Below are positions 26,086-34,103 of a DNA stretch of 64,000 nt, piece by piece (within the stretch, counting starts at the first letter, position 1; every line of letters begins with the position of its first letter). The stretch lies in assembly GCA_016721085.1 (NCBI GenBank), contig JADKJI010000063.1, positions 124,001 to 188,000 of the forward strand, in the 5' to 3' direction. The DNA comes from Chitinophagaceae bacterium. Its GTDB lineage: Bacteria; Bacteroidota; Bacteroidia; Chitinophagales; Chitinophagaceae. Made by a program: the position numbers and the translations under genes. The notes below the pieces were generated by a model. That model made no database searches. It worked only from the letters and a program-made list of their open reading frames with translations, and was not told the origin of the DNA.

Positions 26086-27666
26086 ATGAAAGCTATACTT
26101 CTCACACTACTGTCTGGGCTGTTATGTATAGCGGCTGTAGCGCAAACCCCTATTCTAAATAGTTATCTGCCTTCTTCATCCGTTATATTCCTTGACTTCG
26201 ATGGTTGCCGTGTTCAGGGCACTGCCTGGAACTGGACTGGTCCTATAGATGCACAACCATCTGGATTATCAGCAACAGCCATTACTGAAATCTTCAATCG
26301 TGTTGCTGAAGATTACCGCATATTCAACATCAACGTCACTACTGATTCAACAAAATATACAAGTGCCCCTGCTACCAAAAGAACAAGAGTAATTGTAACT
26401 CCCACTTACCAATGGTATGGTGCAGCCGGTGGCGTATCTTATGTTGGCACATTCACCTGGGGCGATGACACACCCGCCTGGGTATTCAGCGGCTTGCTTA
26501 ACAATAATGTAAAGAATGTAGCAGAAGCCATTTCACATGAAGCAGGACATACACTTGGCTTACAACATCAAAGTAGTTATGATGTAAACTGTATAAAGAC
26601 TGCAGAATACAGCAGTGGGCAAGGAACAGGAGAAATAAGTTGGGCTCCGATTATGGGAGTTGGCTATTCAAAAAATATCACTACCTGGTATAATGGACCT
26701 AACGCTTTTGGTTGCTCTAATTTCCAAAACGACATTTCAATAATTGCAAGTAGTCCAAATAATATCGGATTAAAGTCTGATGATTATGGCGACCGCCACA
26801 CTCAAGCCACTACCATCAATGTGATTGGTACAGTGTTCCAGGCAAGTGGTCTTATCAATAATGCTACAGACAAAGATGTTTTCAAACTGGTAGTGAGTTC
26901 AAATACAAATTTCAAACTTAGCGCCATTCCACAAAATGTAGGAACAGGAAATGCCGGTGCCAATATTGATATCAGGGTTAGTCTATTAAGTCATAATGGT
27001 GATACTTTGAGTCAATACAATCCATCTAATTTGCTCAATGCAGGTATCGATACTACACTAACAGCGGCTACTTATTATTTAAGTGTTGAAGGAATTGGTA
27101 ATGCCAATTTAAGTGACTATGGCAGTGTTGGGCTATATGCTCTTTCAGGTACACTTGCTGGTATACTTCCTATCCACAAACTGATTCTTACAGGCACACA
27201 GTCATCAGGCATTGATCAACTTAACTGGACATATATCAGCGATGAGCCATTAAAGGAGATACAGATTGAAATGTCTTCTGATGGAAAACGATTCAGCACA
27301 ATCACCACATTAGAACCAAATGCAAAAACTTATTCAATAAAGCCAACTGAAAATACTGCCCGTTTTTACCGTACCCGGATGATTACACTTAACGAAGAAA
27401 AGAGCTATTACTCCAACATAATAGCCATCAGGGAAAAAAGCCAATCAGTTTATACATTGATGAATACAACGGGACCGTCATATTATATCAATGCATTGAG
27501 GAATTTAGACTATCAGGTAATTGGGAGCACAGGTCAGATAGTGGCTAGCGGGCATTTGATTAAGGGGGCTAACCGGGTTGATCTTCCGGCGCAATCAAGG
27601 GGTGTTTTCTACCTCCGTTTGCAGGATGGACAGCAGGTTTATTCAGAAAAGTTAGTAAAACAATAA
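26086..27666 (+). CDS. Secreted reprolysin-like zinc metalloprotease with T9SS sorting domain
   Basis: A 526-residue exported protease (signal MKAILLTLLSGLLCIAAVAQ). The zinc site is HEAGHTLGLQH (His151, Glu152, His155, His161), with a metzincin Met-turn candidate in WAPIMGVGY (Met190). A beta-sandwich (about 240-355, PPC-like) and a fibronectin-like segment follow. The last 70 residues (YQVIGSTGQIVASGHLIKGA to YSEKLVKQ) are a type A sorting domain for the type IX secretion system, whose component PorT is encoded in this same window. It lacks the long propeptide of many relatives; the small upstream secreted protein may compensate. Confidence 0.9.
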   Translation: MKAILLTLLSGLLCIAAVAQTPILNSYLPSSSVIFLDFDGCRVQGTAWNWTGPIDAQPSGLSATAITEIFNRVAEDYRIFNINVTTDSTKYTSAPATKRTRVIVTPTYQWYGAAGGVSYVGTFTWGDDTPAWVFSGLLNNNVKNVAEAISHEAGHTLGLQHQSSYDVNCIKTAEYSSGQGTGEISWAPIMGVGYSKNITTWYNGPNAFGCSNFQNDISIIASSPNNIGLKSDDYGDRHTQATTINVIGTVFQASGLINNATDKDVFKLVVSSNTNFKLSAIPQNVGTGNAGANIDIRVSLLSHNGDTLSQYNPSNLLNAGIDTTLTAATYYLSVEGIGNANLSDYGSVGLYALSGTLAGILPIHKLILTGTQSSGIDQLNWTYISDEPLKEIQIEMSSDGKRFSTITTLEPNAKTYSIKPTENTARFYRTRMITLNEEKSYYSNIIAIREKSQSVYTLMNTTGPSYYINALRNLDYQVIGSTGQIVASGHLIKGANRVDLPAQSRGVFYLRLQDGQQVYSEKLVKQ

Positions 27667-27724
27667 TCCGTACCCTATACTTTAATCGATGAGTTTTCCG
27701 TAAATTCGGAAAACCCATTTGATT

Positions 27725-28204
27725 ATGCAGCTAAAATGGAGAAAATTCAACGGAGATCCCATTGACACCCCAATCATCGAAGCTGTTGAAAACGCCATCA
27801 AACGCGAAACAGCAAAGGGCTTTCGTCTCAAGGTATGTATCGGTACCGACTCTCAGGTAAAAGGATCAGAAACAGAATTCGCCACTGTCATTGTTTTCCT
27901 TAGGGAAGGCCATGGAGGATTCATGTTCATCCACAATGAGAAGACCCGACAATCGTACAGTATCAAAGAAAGAATGTTAGTGGAAGTAGCAAGGAGTATT
28001 GAAATAGCGTATGAGCTATGCCATCTCTTCACTCAATATGATGTGGAAATGGAAGTACATGCCGATATCAATACCAATCCCAATTTTAAAAGTAATGATG
28101 CTCTCAAAGAAGCTATGGGCTACATTCTAGGGATGGGCTTCGCCTTCAAAGCCAAACCGGAGGCGTTTGCGAGTAGTAGTTGTGCGAATAAGATTGTGAA
28201 TTAA
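27725..28204 (+). CDS. RNase H-like protein of the YkuK family
   Basis: A 159-residue cytoplasmic protein; ATG 27725 (MQLKWRKFNGDPIDTPIIEA) was chosen over a TTG six bases earlier. The core has the DUF458/YkuK pattern: KVCIGTDSQVKG with acid residues of an RNase H-like active site, ERMLVEVARSIEIAYEL and VEMEVHADINTNPNFKSN. Function in YkuK proteins is unknown. The stop is followed directly by a GTCGGGAGTC repeat array in the sense strand. Confidence 0.88.
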   Translation: MQLKWRKFNGDPIDTPIIEAVENAIKRETAKGFRLKVCIGTDSQVKGSETEFATVIVFLREGHGGFMFIHNEKTRQSYSIKERMLVEVARSIEIAYELCHLFTQYDVEMEVHADINTNPNFKSNDALKEAMGYILGMGFAFKAKPEAFASSSCANKIVN

Positions 28205-28209
28205 TTGAA

Positions 28210-28498
28210 GTCGGGGAGTCGGGAGTCCGGGAGTCCGGAGTCGGAAGGAAGTACAAGTAGAAGTAGGGTAGGTAGTAAGGAAGGAGAAATACAAGAAGGA
28301 AAGTAGTTTGATAAAATTTTTAACCGCAGAGACGCGGAGACGCAGAGGAATGCCTCCCTGCGTCTCCGCGTCTCTGGTTAAAAATTTATTACCTCCTTAA
28401 TAGTATCTGTATTTCTCCTTCCTTACCCTCCTACTACCTACCTACCCTACTGTATCCTGACTCCTGACTCCCGACTATCGACTCCTGACTTAAGACTA
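28210..28498. repeat. Nested palindrome of three repeat families between convergent genes
   Basis: A 289-base imperfect palindrome with concentric arms. Outermost: GTCGGGAGTC units (28210-28245) against GACTCCTGACTCCCGACT (28455-28498). Next: AGGGTAGGTAGTAAGG...GAGAAATAC (28265-28292) against GTATTTCTCCTTCC...ACCTACCTACCCT (28409-28448). Innermost: ACCGCAGAGACGCGGAGACG (28323-28342) against CGTCTCCGCGTCTCTGGTTA (28361-28380). The stop codon of the minus-strand neighbour lies inside its right edge. Confidence 0.9.
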
Positions 28499-28945
28499 TC
28501 TCCTCACCCTCGAATAAACATAAATATCCGCCTTCGGACTTGCTTCAATTTTAACAGGTAGTTTGTCTTTATTTCCTATCATCACTTTATTGGTTGAGAA
28601 TCTGAGCAATTCGGCTTTAGCAGAATTTTTTATAGCAATTTCAAAAGGGGCAGCAGTATACTTTGACTTCAATGAATCAACAGGCGTCATCAATGATGCT
28701 TTGAAATCTGTAGCCACTTTGGGTGATATATCGTAGACAAATACAATAGCATAATCCTTATTGGATCTAACAAAAACAGAAGCATCAGTCTTCTGGTCGT
28801 AATGTATCACTTGCGTATAACCGTTTTTTTGTGCCCAGGTACGCAATGACCCTTCTAAAGATTTTGCATCTTCAGTGAATGTGGGTGATTGTGAAAAAGC
28901 TGTAATAACGAATAAGGTAAATACAATGCTGAGAAAGCTTTTCAT
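28496..28945 (-). CDS. Secreted protein of unknown function
   Basis: A 149-residue exported protein (signal MKSFLSIVFTLFVITAFSQ). No motif was recognised; it contains a central VRSNKDYAIVFVYDISPKV strand and ends RVRR at the border of the repeat array. The 3' flank in the sense strand reads TAGTCTTAAGTCAGGAGTCG, again the GTCGGGA family. It may be a small periplasmic or surface protein. Confidence 0.75.
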   Translation of the reverse strand: MKSFLSIVFTLFVITAFSQSPTFTEDAKSLEGSLRTWAQKNGYTQVIHYDQKTDASVFVRSNKDYAIVFVYDISPKVATDFKASLMTPVDSLKSKYTAAPFEIAIKNSAKAELLRFSTNKVMIGNKDKLPVKIEASPKADIYVYSRVRR

Positions 28946-29005
28946 ATTTAATTTTTTCTTGAATTTAGGAAATTGGTGGGAAGTAGGAAGGGGGAAGTTT
29001 TGAGA

Positions 29006-29060
29006 TGTAAGTAGTAAGTATTATGTGGTACGTTTTAAGTTGTAAGTAATAAGTAATGAG
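29006..29060. repeat. AAGTAGTAAGTAATAAG repeat
   Basis: A 5-8 base unit (GTAAGTA, AAGTAAT) repeated in TGTAAGTAGTAAGTATTATG and AAGTTGTAAGTAATAAGTAA. A related copy lies at 61364-61399 between dnaB and rsmE. Confidence 0.7.
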
Positions 29061-29123
29061 CTGGAGAATTGCTCAATTAAAAACAATAAGTTTCATATGT
29101 ATTTTCTTCCTGGCTTCTTTATT

Positions 29124-29298
29124 CCCCGGGTTTCACCCGGGGTCATTATTATTGAACCCCTTCGGGGTTCGTTATACTTGCAGACTAGAATCTGTATTTG
29201 CTTTCGGGCTTTCGGATTTTCGGACTTCAAGACTTCAGCATTCCGCTTTCCGCCCCGGGTTGCACCCGGGGATACGATGATTCAACCCCTTCGGGGTT
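29124..29298. repeat. Tandem duplicate of a double-hairpin element (129-bp period)
   Basis: Each unit has two perfect hairpins: CCCCGGGTTTCACCCGGGG (29124-29142; second copy 29253-29271) and AACCCCTTCGGGGTT (29155-29169; second copy 29284-29298). The second hairpin has a UUCG-type tetraloop, unusually stable in RNA. Spacing between the copies is exactly 129 bases for both hairpins. The open frames across this area are repeat-derived and not taken as genes. Confidence 0.85.
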
Positions 29299-29435
29299 GG
29301 GCGAACTCTCCGACTAGTATCTGTATTTTCTTTCGGACTAGAATTTCATGCTTTGCAAAGTACAGAGGCCGCGGACTTAAATATCAGATACTCCAAAGCT
29401 CAAACACTTCTGACTTCCGGACTTTCTTTCTCCCG

Positions 29436-29563
29436 ACTTGTATTTGTATTCTCTCCTCCGACTATTAACCTCTTCAAAATACAAACTGCCTGCCACGGAC
29501 TCTTCGGACTTTTCTTTCGGACTTCCGGTCTTCCCGACTTCCCGACTCCTAACTCCCGACTCA
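29436..29563 (-). repeat. GTCGGGA-family repeat at the engB 3' end
   Basis: In the engB sense it reads, right after the stop, TGAGTCGGGAGTTAGGAGTC and then GGGAAGTCGGGAAGACCGGA. The outer part includes TTGTATTTG-type units shared with 58003-58060. The engB stop codon is itself the first base of the array. Confidence 0.85.
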
Positions 29564-30202
29564 CTTCTCCTTCTCGCTCAACGCAATATTACACTCATTG
29601 ATAAACGTAAGCATCTTCTCTCTTCCCAATTTCTTAACGGCACTTGTTACAAAATGCCGGGGAAGGAATTGCCATGTCTTTTTGAGTTCGTTCAGGAAAT
29701 CTTTTACGTGTTTGCTTACTTCTTTTTGGGTTTCCTTATCGGCTTTTGTGAATACCAGGCAGAAAGGAATTTCCCATTTACCTAATTGGTTCACGAATTC
29801 TATATCGATCTTTTGTGGATCATGACGGCTGTCAATTAACACGAATACATTTACCAGTGTTTCTCTTTTACGCAGATAGTTCTCAATCATCTGCTCCCAC
29901 CTGTTTCGATTGTTTTGGGAAACCTTAGCGTATCCATAGCCAGGCAAATCGACCAGGTACCAATAATCTGGTTTACCATGAGCGGTGGTTCTGAAAGTCT
30001 CCACTTCAAAGTGATTGATCAATTGGGTCTTTCCCGGAGTTCCGGAGGTCTTTGCTAGTTTCTGGTTATCACAAAGCATATTGATCAAAGACGATTTACC
30101 AACGTTACTGCGGCCTATAAAAGCATATTCGGCCCTGTCGGCCTTGGGGCATTTTGTATATTCCGGACTACTGATTAAGTATTCAGCTTTTTTGAAGATC
30201 AT
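29561..30202 (-). CDS. engB: Ribosome-biogenesis GTPase EngB (YihA/YsxC)
   Basis: Small GTPase required for assembly of the large ribosomal subunit. Start taken at MIFKKAEYLISSPEY, where the family begins; a longer in-frame start 15 residues upstream is possible. G1 is GRSNVGKS (30-37), G3 DLPGYGYAK, G4 TKAD, and the SGTPGKTQ switch is conserved. At 213 residues the length is normal. It is divergent from ubiE. Its 3' end abuts the repeat array, which does not alter the conserved part. Confidence 0.94.
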   Translation of the reverse strand: MIFKKAEYLISSPEYTKCPKADRAEYAFIGRSNVGKSSLINMLCDNQKLAKTSGTPGKTQLINHFEVETFRTTAHGKPDYWYLVDLPGYGYAKVSQNNRNRWEQMIENYLRKRETLVNVFVLIDSRHDPQKIDIEFVNQLGKWEIPFCLVFTKADKETQKEVSKHVKDFLNELKKTWQFLPRHFVTSAVKKLGREKMLTFINECNIALSEKEK

Positions 30203-30303
30203 GGCTGCAAGATAGTTGGAATCGGGGGAAATTCTGTTTTCTGCCAAGGCTGGCTGTAGGCTGATTTTCCTCCACAGGCGGGTGTAAAAGGCAAACTATC
30301 AAT

Positions 30304-30311
30304 TATCTTTG
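30304..30311 (+). promoter_or_regulatory. Promoter -7 element of ubiE-porT
   Basis: TATCTTTG matches TAnnTTTG exactly, seven bases before the ubiE ATG, so the transcript is nearly leaderless. Confidence 0.55.
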
Positions 30312-30318
30312 TGCCCCC

Positions 30319-31071
30319 ATGTCAAAATATAATCACGATACGATCGTCCCTTTTAAGGATTCAGAACAGACAAAAAAAGAGCAGGTGGCCGGCATGTTCG
30401 ACCAGATAGCTTTCAGATACGATTTTATGAACCGCTTCCTGAGCGGAGGTATCGATGTATCGTGGAGACGCAAGGCAATCAAGGAGTTAGCAGCTCTTAA
30501 GCCCCAGAAAATACTGGATGTGGCCACCGGAACGGCCGATGTGGCCATAATGACCATGAAATACCTGAAGCCTGAAAAAATAATTGGCATAGATATTTCA
30601 GAAGGAATGCTGGAAATAGGCCGCCAAAAAGTAGCCAAGTTGCTGTTAAATAAGCACATAGAATTACAACAGGGCGATAGTGAAGCAATAAAGTTTGACG
30701 ATAATACGTTTGATGCCATAACGGTAGCCTTTGGCGTGCGGAATTTTGAAAACCTCGAAAAAGGATTGGGTGAAATGCTCAGGGTATTAAAACCCGGTGG
30801 CAAACTGGTCGTTCTCGAATTCTCAAAGCCCCGCAAAACATGGTTCAAGGGTATCTATAACGTTTATATGAAAGCAATTGCACCTAAAGCAGGTGAATGG
30901 CTTTCCAAAAACAAGGACGCATACCAATATTTAAATAACTCAGTAAAAGCATTTCCTGAAGGCGAAACATTTCTACACATTTTAGAACAATCCGGTTTTT
31001 CGGACACCACCTTAAAAAGGCTGAGCTTAGGCATATGTACTATTTACTGCGGAACAAAAAGAAAGGTCTGA
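30319..31071 (+). CDS. ubiE: Demethylmenaquinone methyltransferase (UbiE/MenG)
   Basis: Catalyses the final C-methylation of menaquinone, the respiratory quinone of Bacteroidota. The 250-residue protein has the family signatures YDFMNRFLSGGIDVSWR (about 34-50) and KILDVATGTADVAIMTM (about 66-82, SAM motif I), with RVLKPGGKLVVLEFSKP further on. Length is normal. The following gene porT begins inside its last codons with a 37-base overlap, a conserved pairing in this phylum. Confidence 0.96.
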   Translation: MSKYNHDTIVPFKDSEQTKKEQVAGMFDQIAFRYDFMNRFLSGGIDVSWRRKAIKELAALKPQKILDVATGTADVAIMTMKYLKPEKIIGIDISEGMLEIGRQKVAKLLLNKHIELQQGDSEAIKFDDNTFDAITVAFGVRNFENLEKGLGEMLRVLKPGGKLVVLEFSKPRKTWFKGIYNVYMKAIAPKAGEWLSKNKDAYQYLNNSVKAFPEGETFLHILEQSGFSDTTLKRLSLGICTIYCGTKRKV

Positions 31072-31781
31072 TCCATGGCGTACTGGCACTGATTGTATTG
31101 GTAAGCACTCTCCCTTCCTATGCACAGGAAGTGGAACTCAATCTACCTAACCACGACGAAAAGAAATACTTCCTCGGCATAGCCCTGATGTATAACAATT
31201 CGCGCTTTCAACTACAACAACATCCTCGCTTTTTAGAGAATGATAGCATATTATCTATCAACCCACTTAATACTGGTGGATTTGGATTAGCAGGTATTCA
31301 TACCTATCGCATTTCGCCAAGATTTGAAGTGAGAGCGATATTCCCTCAATTACTATTCTCTTATAAGAACCTTACATACAATCTTAAATACCCCAACCGC
31401 AATCAGGATGAAGATACCTTCATGACGAAGTCGGTTGAGTCCATCTTACTTGGTTTCCCGATCCACTTAAAATTCAGGAGCGACCGTATCGGAAACTTCA
31501 GGGTATATATGTTTGGAGGTGCTAAGTTCGAATACGACCTGGCATCAAATTCCAGTGCGCGTAAAGCAGAGAACCTGGTAAAACTGAAAGCTTATGATTT
31601 CGGTGTGGAAGCCGGAGTAGGTTTTAACTTCTATTTCCCTGTATTCATACTATCTCCAGAAATAAAGATCAGCAATGGCATCATCAATACACATAGCCGT
31701 GATGCCAACCTGAAGTTCTCGAGCACTATCGATAAGCTGAACTCGAGGATGATTGTGTTCTCGCTTATATTTGAGGGTTAG
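31035..31781 (+). CDS. porT: PorT-family outer-membrane protein of the type IX secretion system
   Basis: PorT is an outer-membrane barrel protein needed for the T9SS. The 248-residue product has a signal peptide (GLIHGVLALIVLVSTLPSYA) and barrel strands such as FLGIALMYNNSRFQ, HTYRISPRFEVRAIFPQ, GFPIHLKFRSDRI and the C-terminal IVFSLIFEG. The 37-base overlap with ubiE and the gene order support the call. Clients probably include the metalloprotease at 26086 and the DUF1501 protein at 51988, both with sorting tails. Confidence 0.87.
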   Translation: MYYLLRNKKKGLIHGVLALIVLVSTLPSYAQEVELNLPNHDEKKYFLGIALMYNNSRFQLQQHPRFLENDSILSINPLNTGGFGLAGIHTYRISPRFEVRAIFPQLLFSYKNLTYNLKYPNRNQDEDTFMTKSVESILLGFPIHLKFRSDRIGNFRVYMFGGAKFEYDLASNSSARKAENLVKLKAYDFGVEAGVGFNFYFPVFILSPEIKISNGIINTHSRDANLKFSSTIDKLNSRMIVFSLIFEG

Positions 31782-31797
31782 TGCACTTCCAATGAAA

Positions 31798-34074
31798 TCA
31801 TTTCTTCGCTTTCACATCCTTAACTTCTGGTTCAGGCTTAACCCCAATCTGTTCCTTTAGGAAGTTGGTGATTTTTGTAAACAGGTTCACTCTTGCTACA
31901 TTCTGAACTCCCCCATCACTTATATTATGCGCATAATCAGGGAAGAAATATTGCTGGAACTGTTTATTGGCTTTTATCAGTTCACGGCTTAACTCCATGG
32001 AATTCTGGAAATGTACATTATCATCAGCACTACCATGGATGAGCAATAAGCCATCTTTGTATTTTGCAGCAAATGATATTGGAGAAGCGTTCTTATACCC
32101 CTCTGCATTCTCCGCAGGTAGTGTTAATTGTCTTTCTGTATAGATGTTGGAATAGAACCTCCAATTAGTAACAGGCGCTATCGCAATATTCGCCTTGAAC
32201 AACCCATAATATTTTGTTGCCGCTAACGCACTTAAATAGCCACCATAGCTCCATCCCATCAGGGCAGTATTATTACTATCCACATTATAATTCCTTACCA
32301 GGAAATTTTTTACCAAACGCAGATCTTCGATTTCTGCATCTCCCACTTTCTTATATGATTGCTTTCTAAATGCAGCTCCTTGTCCCGGTGTTCCCTGCGG
32401 ATCCACACAAGCCACTATGTAGCCCTGATTGGCAAGATACCTGAATGTCAATCCCATCTTATCTAACCACTGGTCTTTCACTTCCTGATTGGTATGTCCA
32501 CCATAAACATACAATAACAATGGTAGTGTTTTGCTTGTAGGTTTATCAAATGGTTTCACCAACCAGCCATTCAGCGTAGCGCCGTTTGTTGTGGTTACGG
32601 AAAATGCTTCCATCTTCTGCACCTTATATTCATTTAATCGGTCACGGGTGGCTTTGCTATTGATGAGACTGCTATCGAGCATGTTCTTACCATTCGTATT
32701 GAAAAGATCATAAGCAACGGGACTATTCAACGACGAATGGATATCCATAAAATATCTGAAACTATTGGTTAGTAAGGTATGATGCACTCCTTCTGAAGTT
32801 GATAGTTGTCGTGCTGCAGATCCCTGAAGATTCACTTTATTGAATTGTACCTGGCGGCCATTTCCGGCTAAGGCAGTATAATATAGTTCTCCATTATCCT
32901 CATCTACTCCATCGATAGAAACCACTTCATTTTTACCAGCTGTAATCGGTTTCATAGCACCGTTATTAAGTGCCACTTCATATATCTGTGCGCTGCCACT
33001 TTTCTCACTAAGCCAGAGTAATGCATTTTTTGAAAGAAGGAAATGCATGTTTTCGGGGAACACCTTTACATAATCAGTAGCTGTTTCTTCAAACAGTTTT
33101 CTGGCTACTCCATTCCTTGCATTGATCCGTAATACTTCGAGAATGGTTTGTGTACGGTTTAATCGTTGTACCCATAATGCGGATGCATCGGGTTGCCAGC
33201 GAATGCCAGTAATGTATTGATTGGGATTTACTCCTATATCTGCTTTGCTGAGTGATTTGCCAGGAATGTTATAGATATACACCTGAACATCAGGAATGGC
33301 TTCTCCTGCTTTTGGATAGCGTTGGTTAAAGATATCAGGGTAAGGTCTTCCTTCATAACTGGTAATCGGATAATCCTGTACTACTGTTTCATTGAAACGG
33401 AGAAAAGCGATAGAATTGCCATCGGGACTCCATTGGTAAGCTTGCTTCATTCCAAAGCCGTTTTCATATAAGGCATCGGCCATGCCGTATAACATTCTTC
33501 CGGGACTACCATCGGAAGTAATTGCTGTAACCTGATCGTTCTGTAAATCCTTTATATATAAGTTGCCTTCGCGTATGTAGGCGATTCTTCTGTTATCGGG
33601 AGAAAAACTAACATAGCTCTGTTTGCCATCGGCAGATACAGGCTTCAAGGTTTTTGTAGATCGGTTCCAGATATAATTGAATTCTTTGGTAGAAGTATAA
33701 AACAGTTTTTCTACCTGCGATTGAATCAATATGAAATTATCGTTTGGAGAGAATGCAAAGTCTTCGAAATAAGTGAAGGTAACTGGTAGTGAGTCTTTCT
33801 GGGCACGAACCTGATTGGAGAAAATAGTTTCAAAAATGCGGGTGAAGGCAAAGGAAGCTACTTTTATCTGTTGTTCACCAGATTGTGGATCATTATAAAT
33901 AATAGCAAACGAGTCGCTATTGTTCAGGAGATGTACCCGAAGATTTCTCTCATCAAAATAGCCATTCCAGATGGCATCTAGTGTCAGGTCTTTCTTTGGA
34001 ATTTCAGTATTGCTTTTCTGTGCAATAGTTTGTCCTGTCACTAAACAGGACACTACAATCAGGATCCATTTCAT
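31798..34074 (-). CDS. Dipeptidyl-peptidase IV family serine peptidase (S9B)
   Basis: Removes X-Pro or X-Ala dipeptides from peptide N-termini, likely periplasmic. The 758-residue protein has a signal peptide (MKWILIVVSCLVTGQTIAQ), an N-terminal beta-propeller (about 60-480) and a C-terminal alpha/beta hydrolase with the triad Ser609 (GWSYGGY), Asp685 (GSADDNVHF) and His716 (DYAHNISD). Length and motifs are those of DPP-IV. It converges on porT with 16 bases between stops, and runs in the same direction as the barrel gene upstream, 29 bases away. Confidence 0.95.
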   Translation of the reverse strand: MKWILIVVSCLVTGQTIAQKSNTEIPKKDLTLDAIWNGYFDERNLRVHLLNNSDSFAIIYNDPQSGEQQIKVASFAFTRIFETIFSNQVRAQKDSLPVTFTYFEDFAFSPNDNFILIQSQVEKLFYTSTKEFNYIWNRSTKTLKPVSADGKQSYVSFSPDNRRIAYIREGNLYIKDLQNDQVTAITSDGSPGRMLYGMADALYENGFGMKQAYQWSPDGNSIAFLRFNETVVQDYPITSYEGRPYPDIFNQRYPKAGEAIPDVQVYIYNIPGKSLSKADIGVNPNQYITGIRWQPDASALWVQRLNRTQTILEVLRINARNGVARKLFEETATDYVKVFPENMHFLLSKNALLWLSEKSGSAQIYEVALNNGAMKPITAGKNEVVSIDGVDEDNGELYYTALAGNGRQVQFNKVNLQGSAARQLSTSEGVHHTLLTNSFRYFMDIHSSLNSPVAYDLFNTNGKNMLDSSLINSKATRDRLNEYKVQKMEAFSVTTTNGATLNGWLVKPFDKPTSKTLPLLLYVYGGHTNQEVKDQWLDKMGLTFRYLANQGYIVACVDPQGTPGQGAAFRKQSYKKVGDAEIEDLRLVKNFLVRNYNVDSNNTALMGWSYGGYLSALAATKYYGLFKANIAIAPVTNWRFYSNIYTERQLTLPAENAEGYKNASPISFAAKYKDGLLLIHGSADDNVHFQNSMELSRELIKANKQFQQYFFPDYAHNISDGGVQNVARVNLFTKITNFLKEQIGVKPEPEVKDVKAKK

Positions 34075-34103
34075 AAAACTGGTATTTTCGGGGAACCCGA
34101 CGG

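Noticed and set aside
29056..29785. Several overlapping plus-strand frames
   Set aside because: Composed of double-hairpin and GACTTCCGG repeats or opposite to engB; composition is unlike neighbouring genes.
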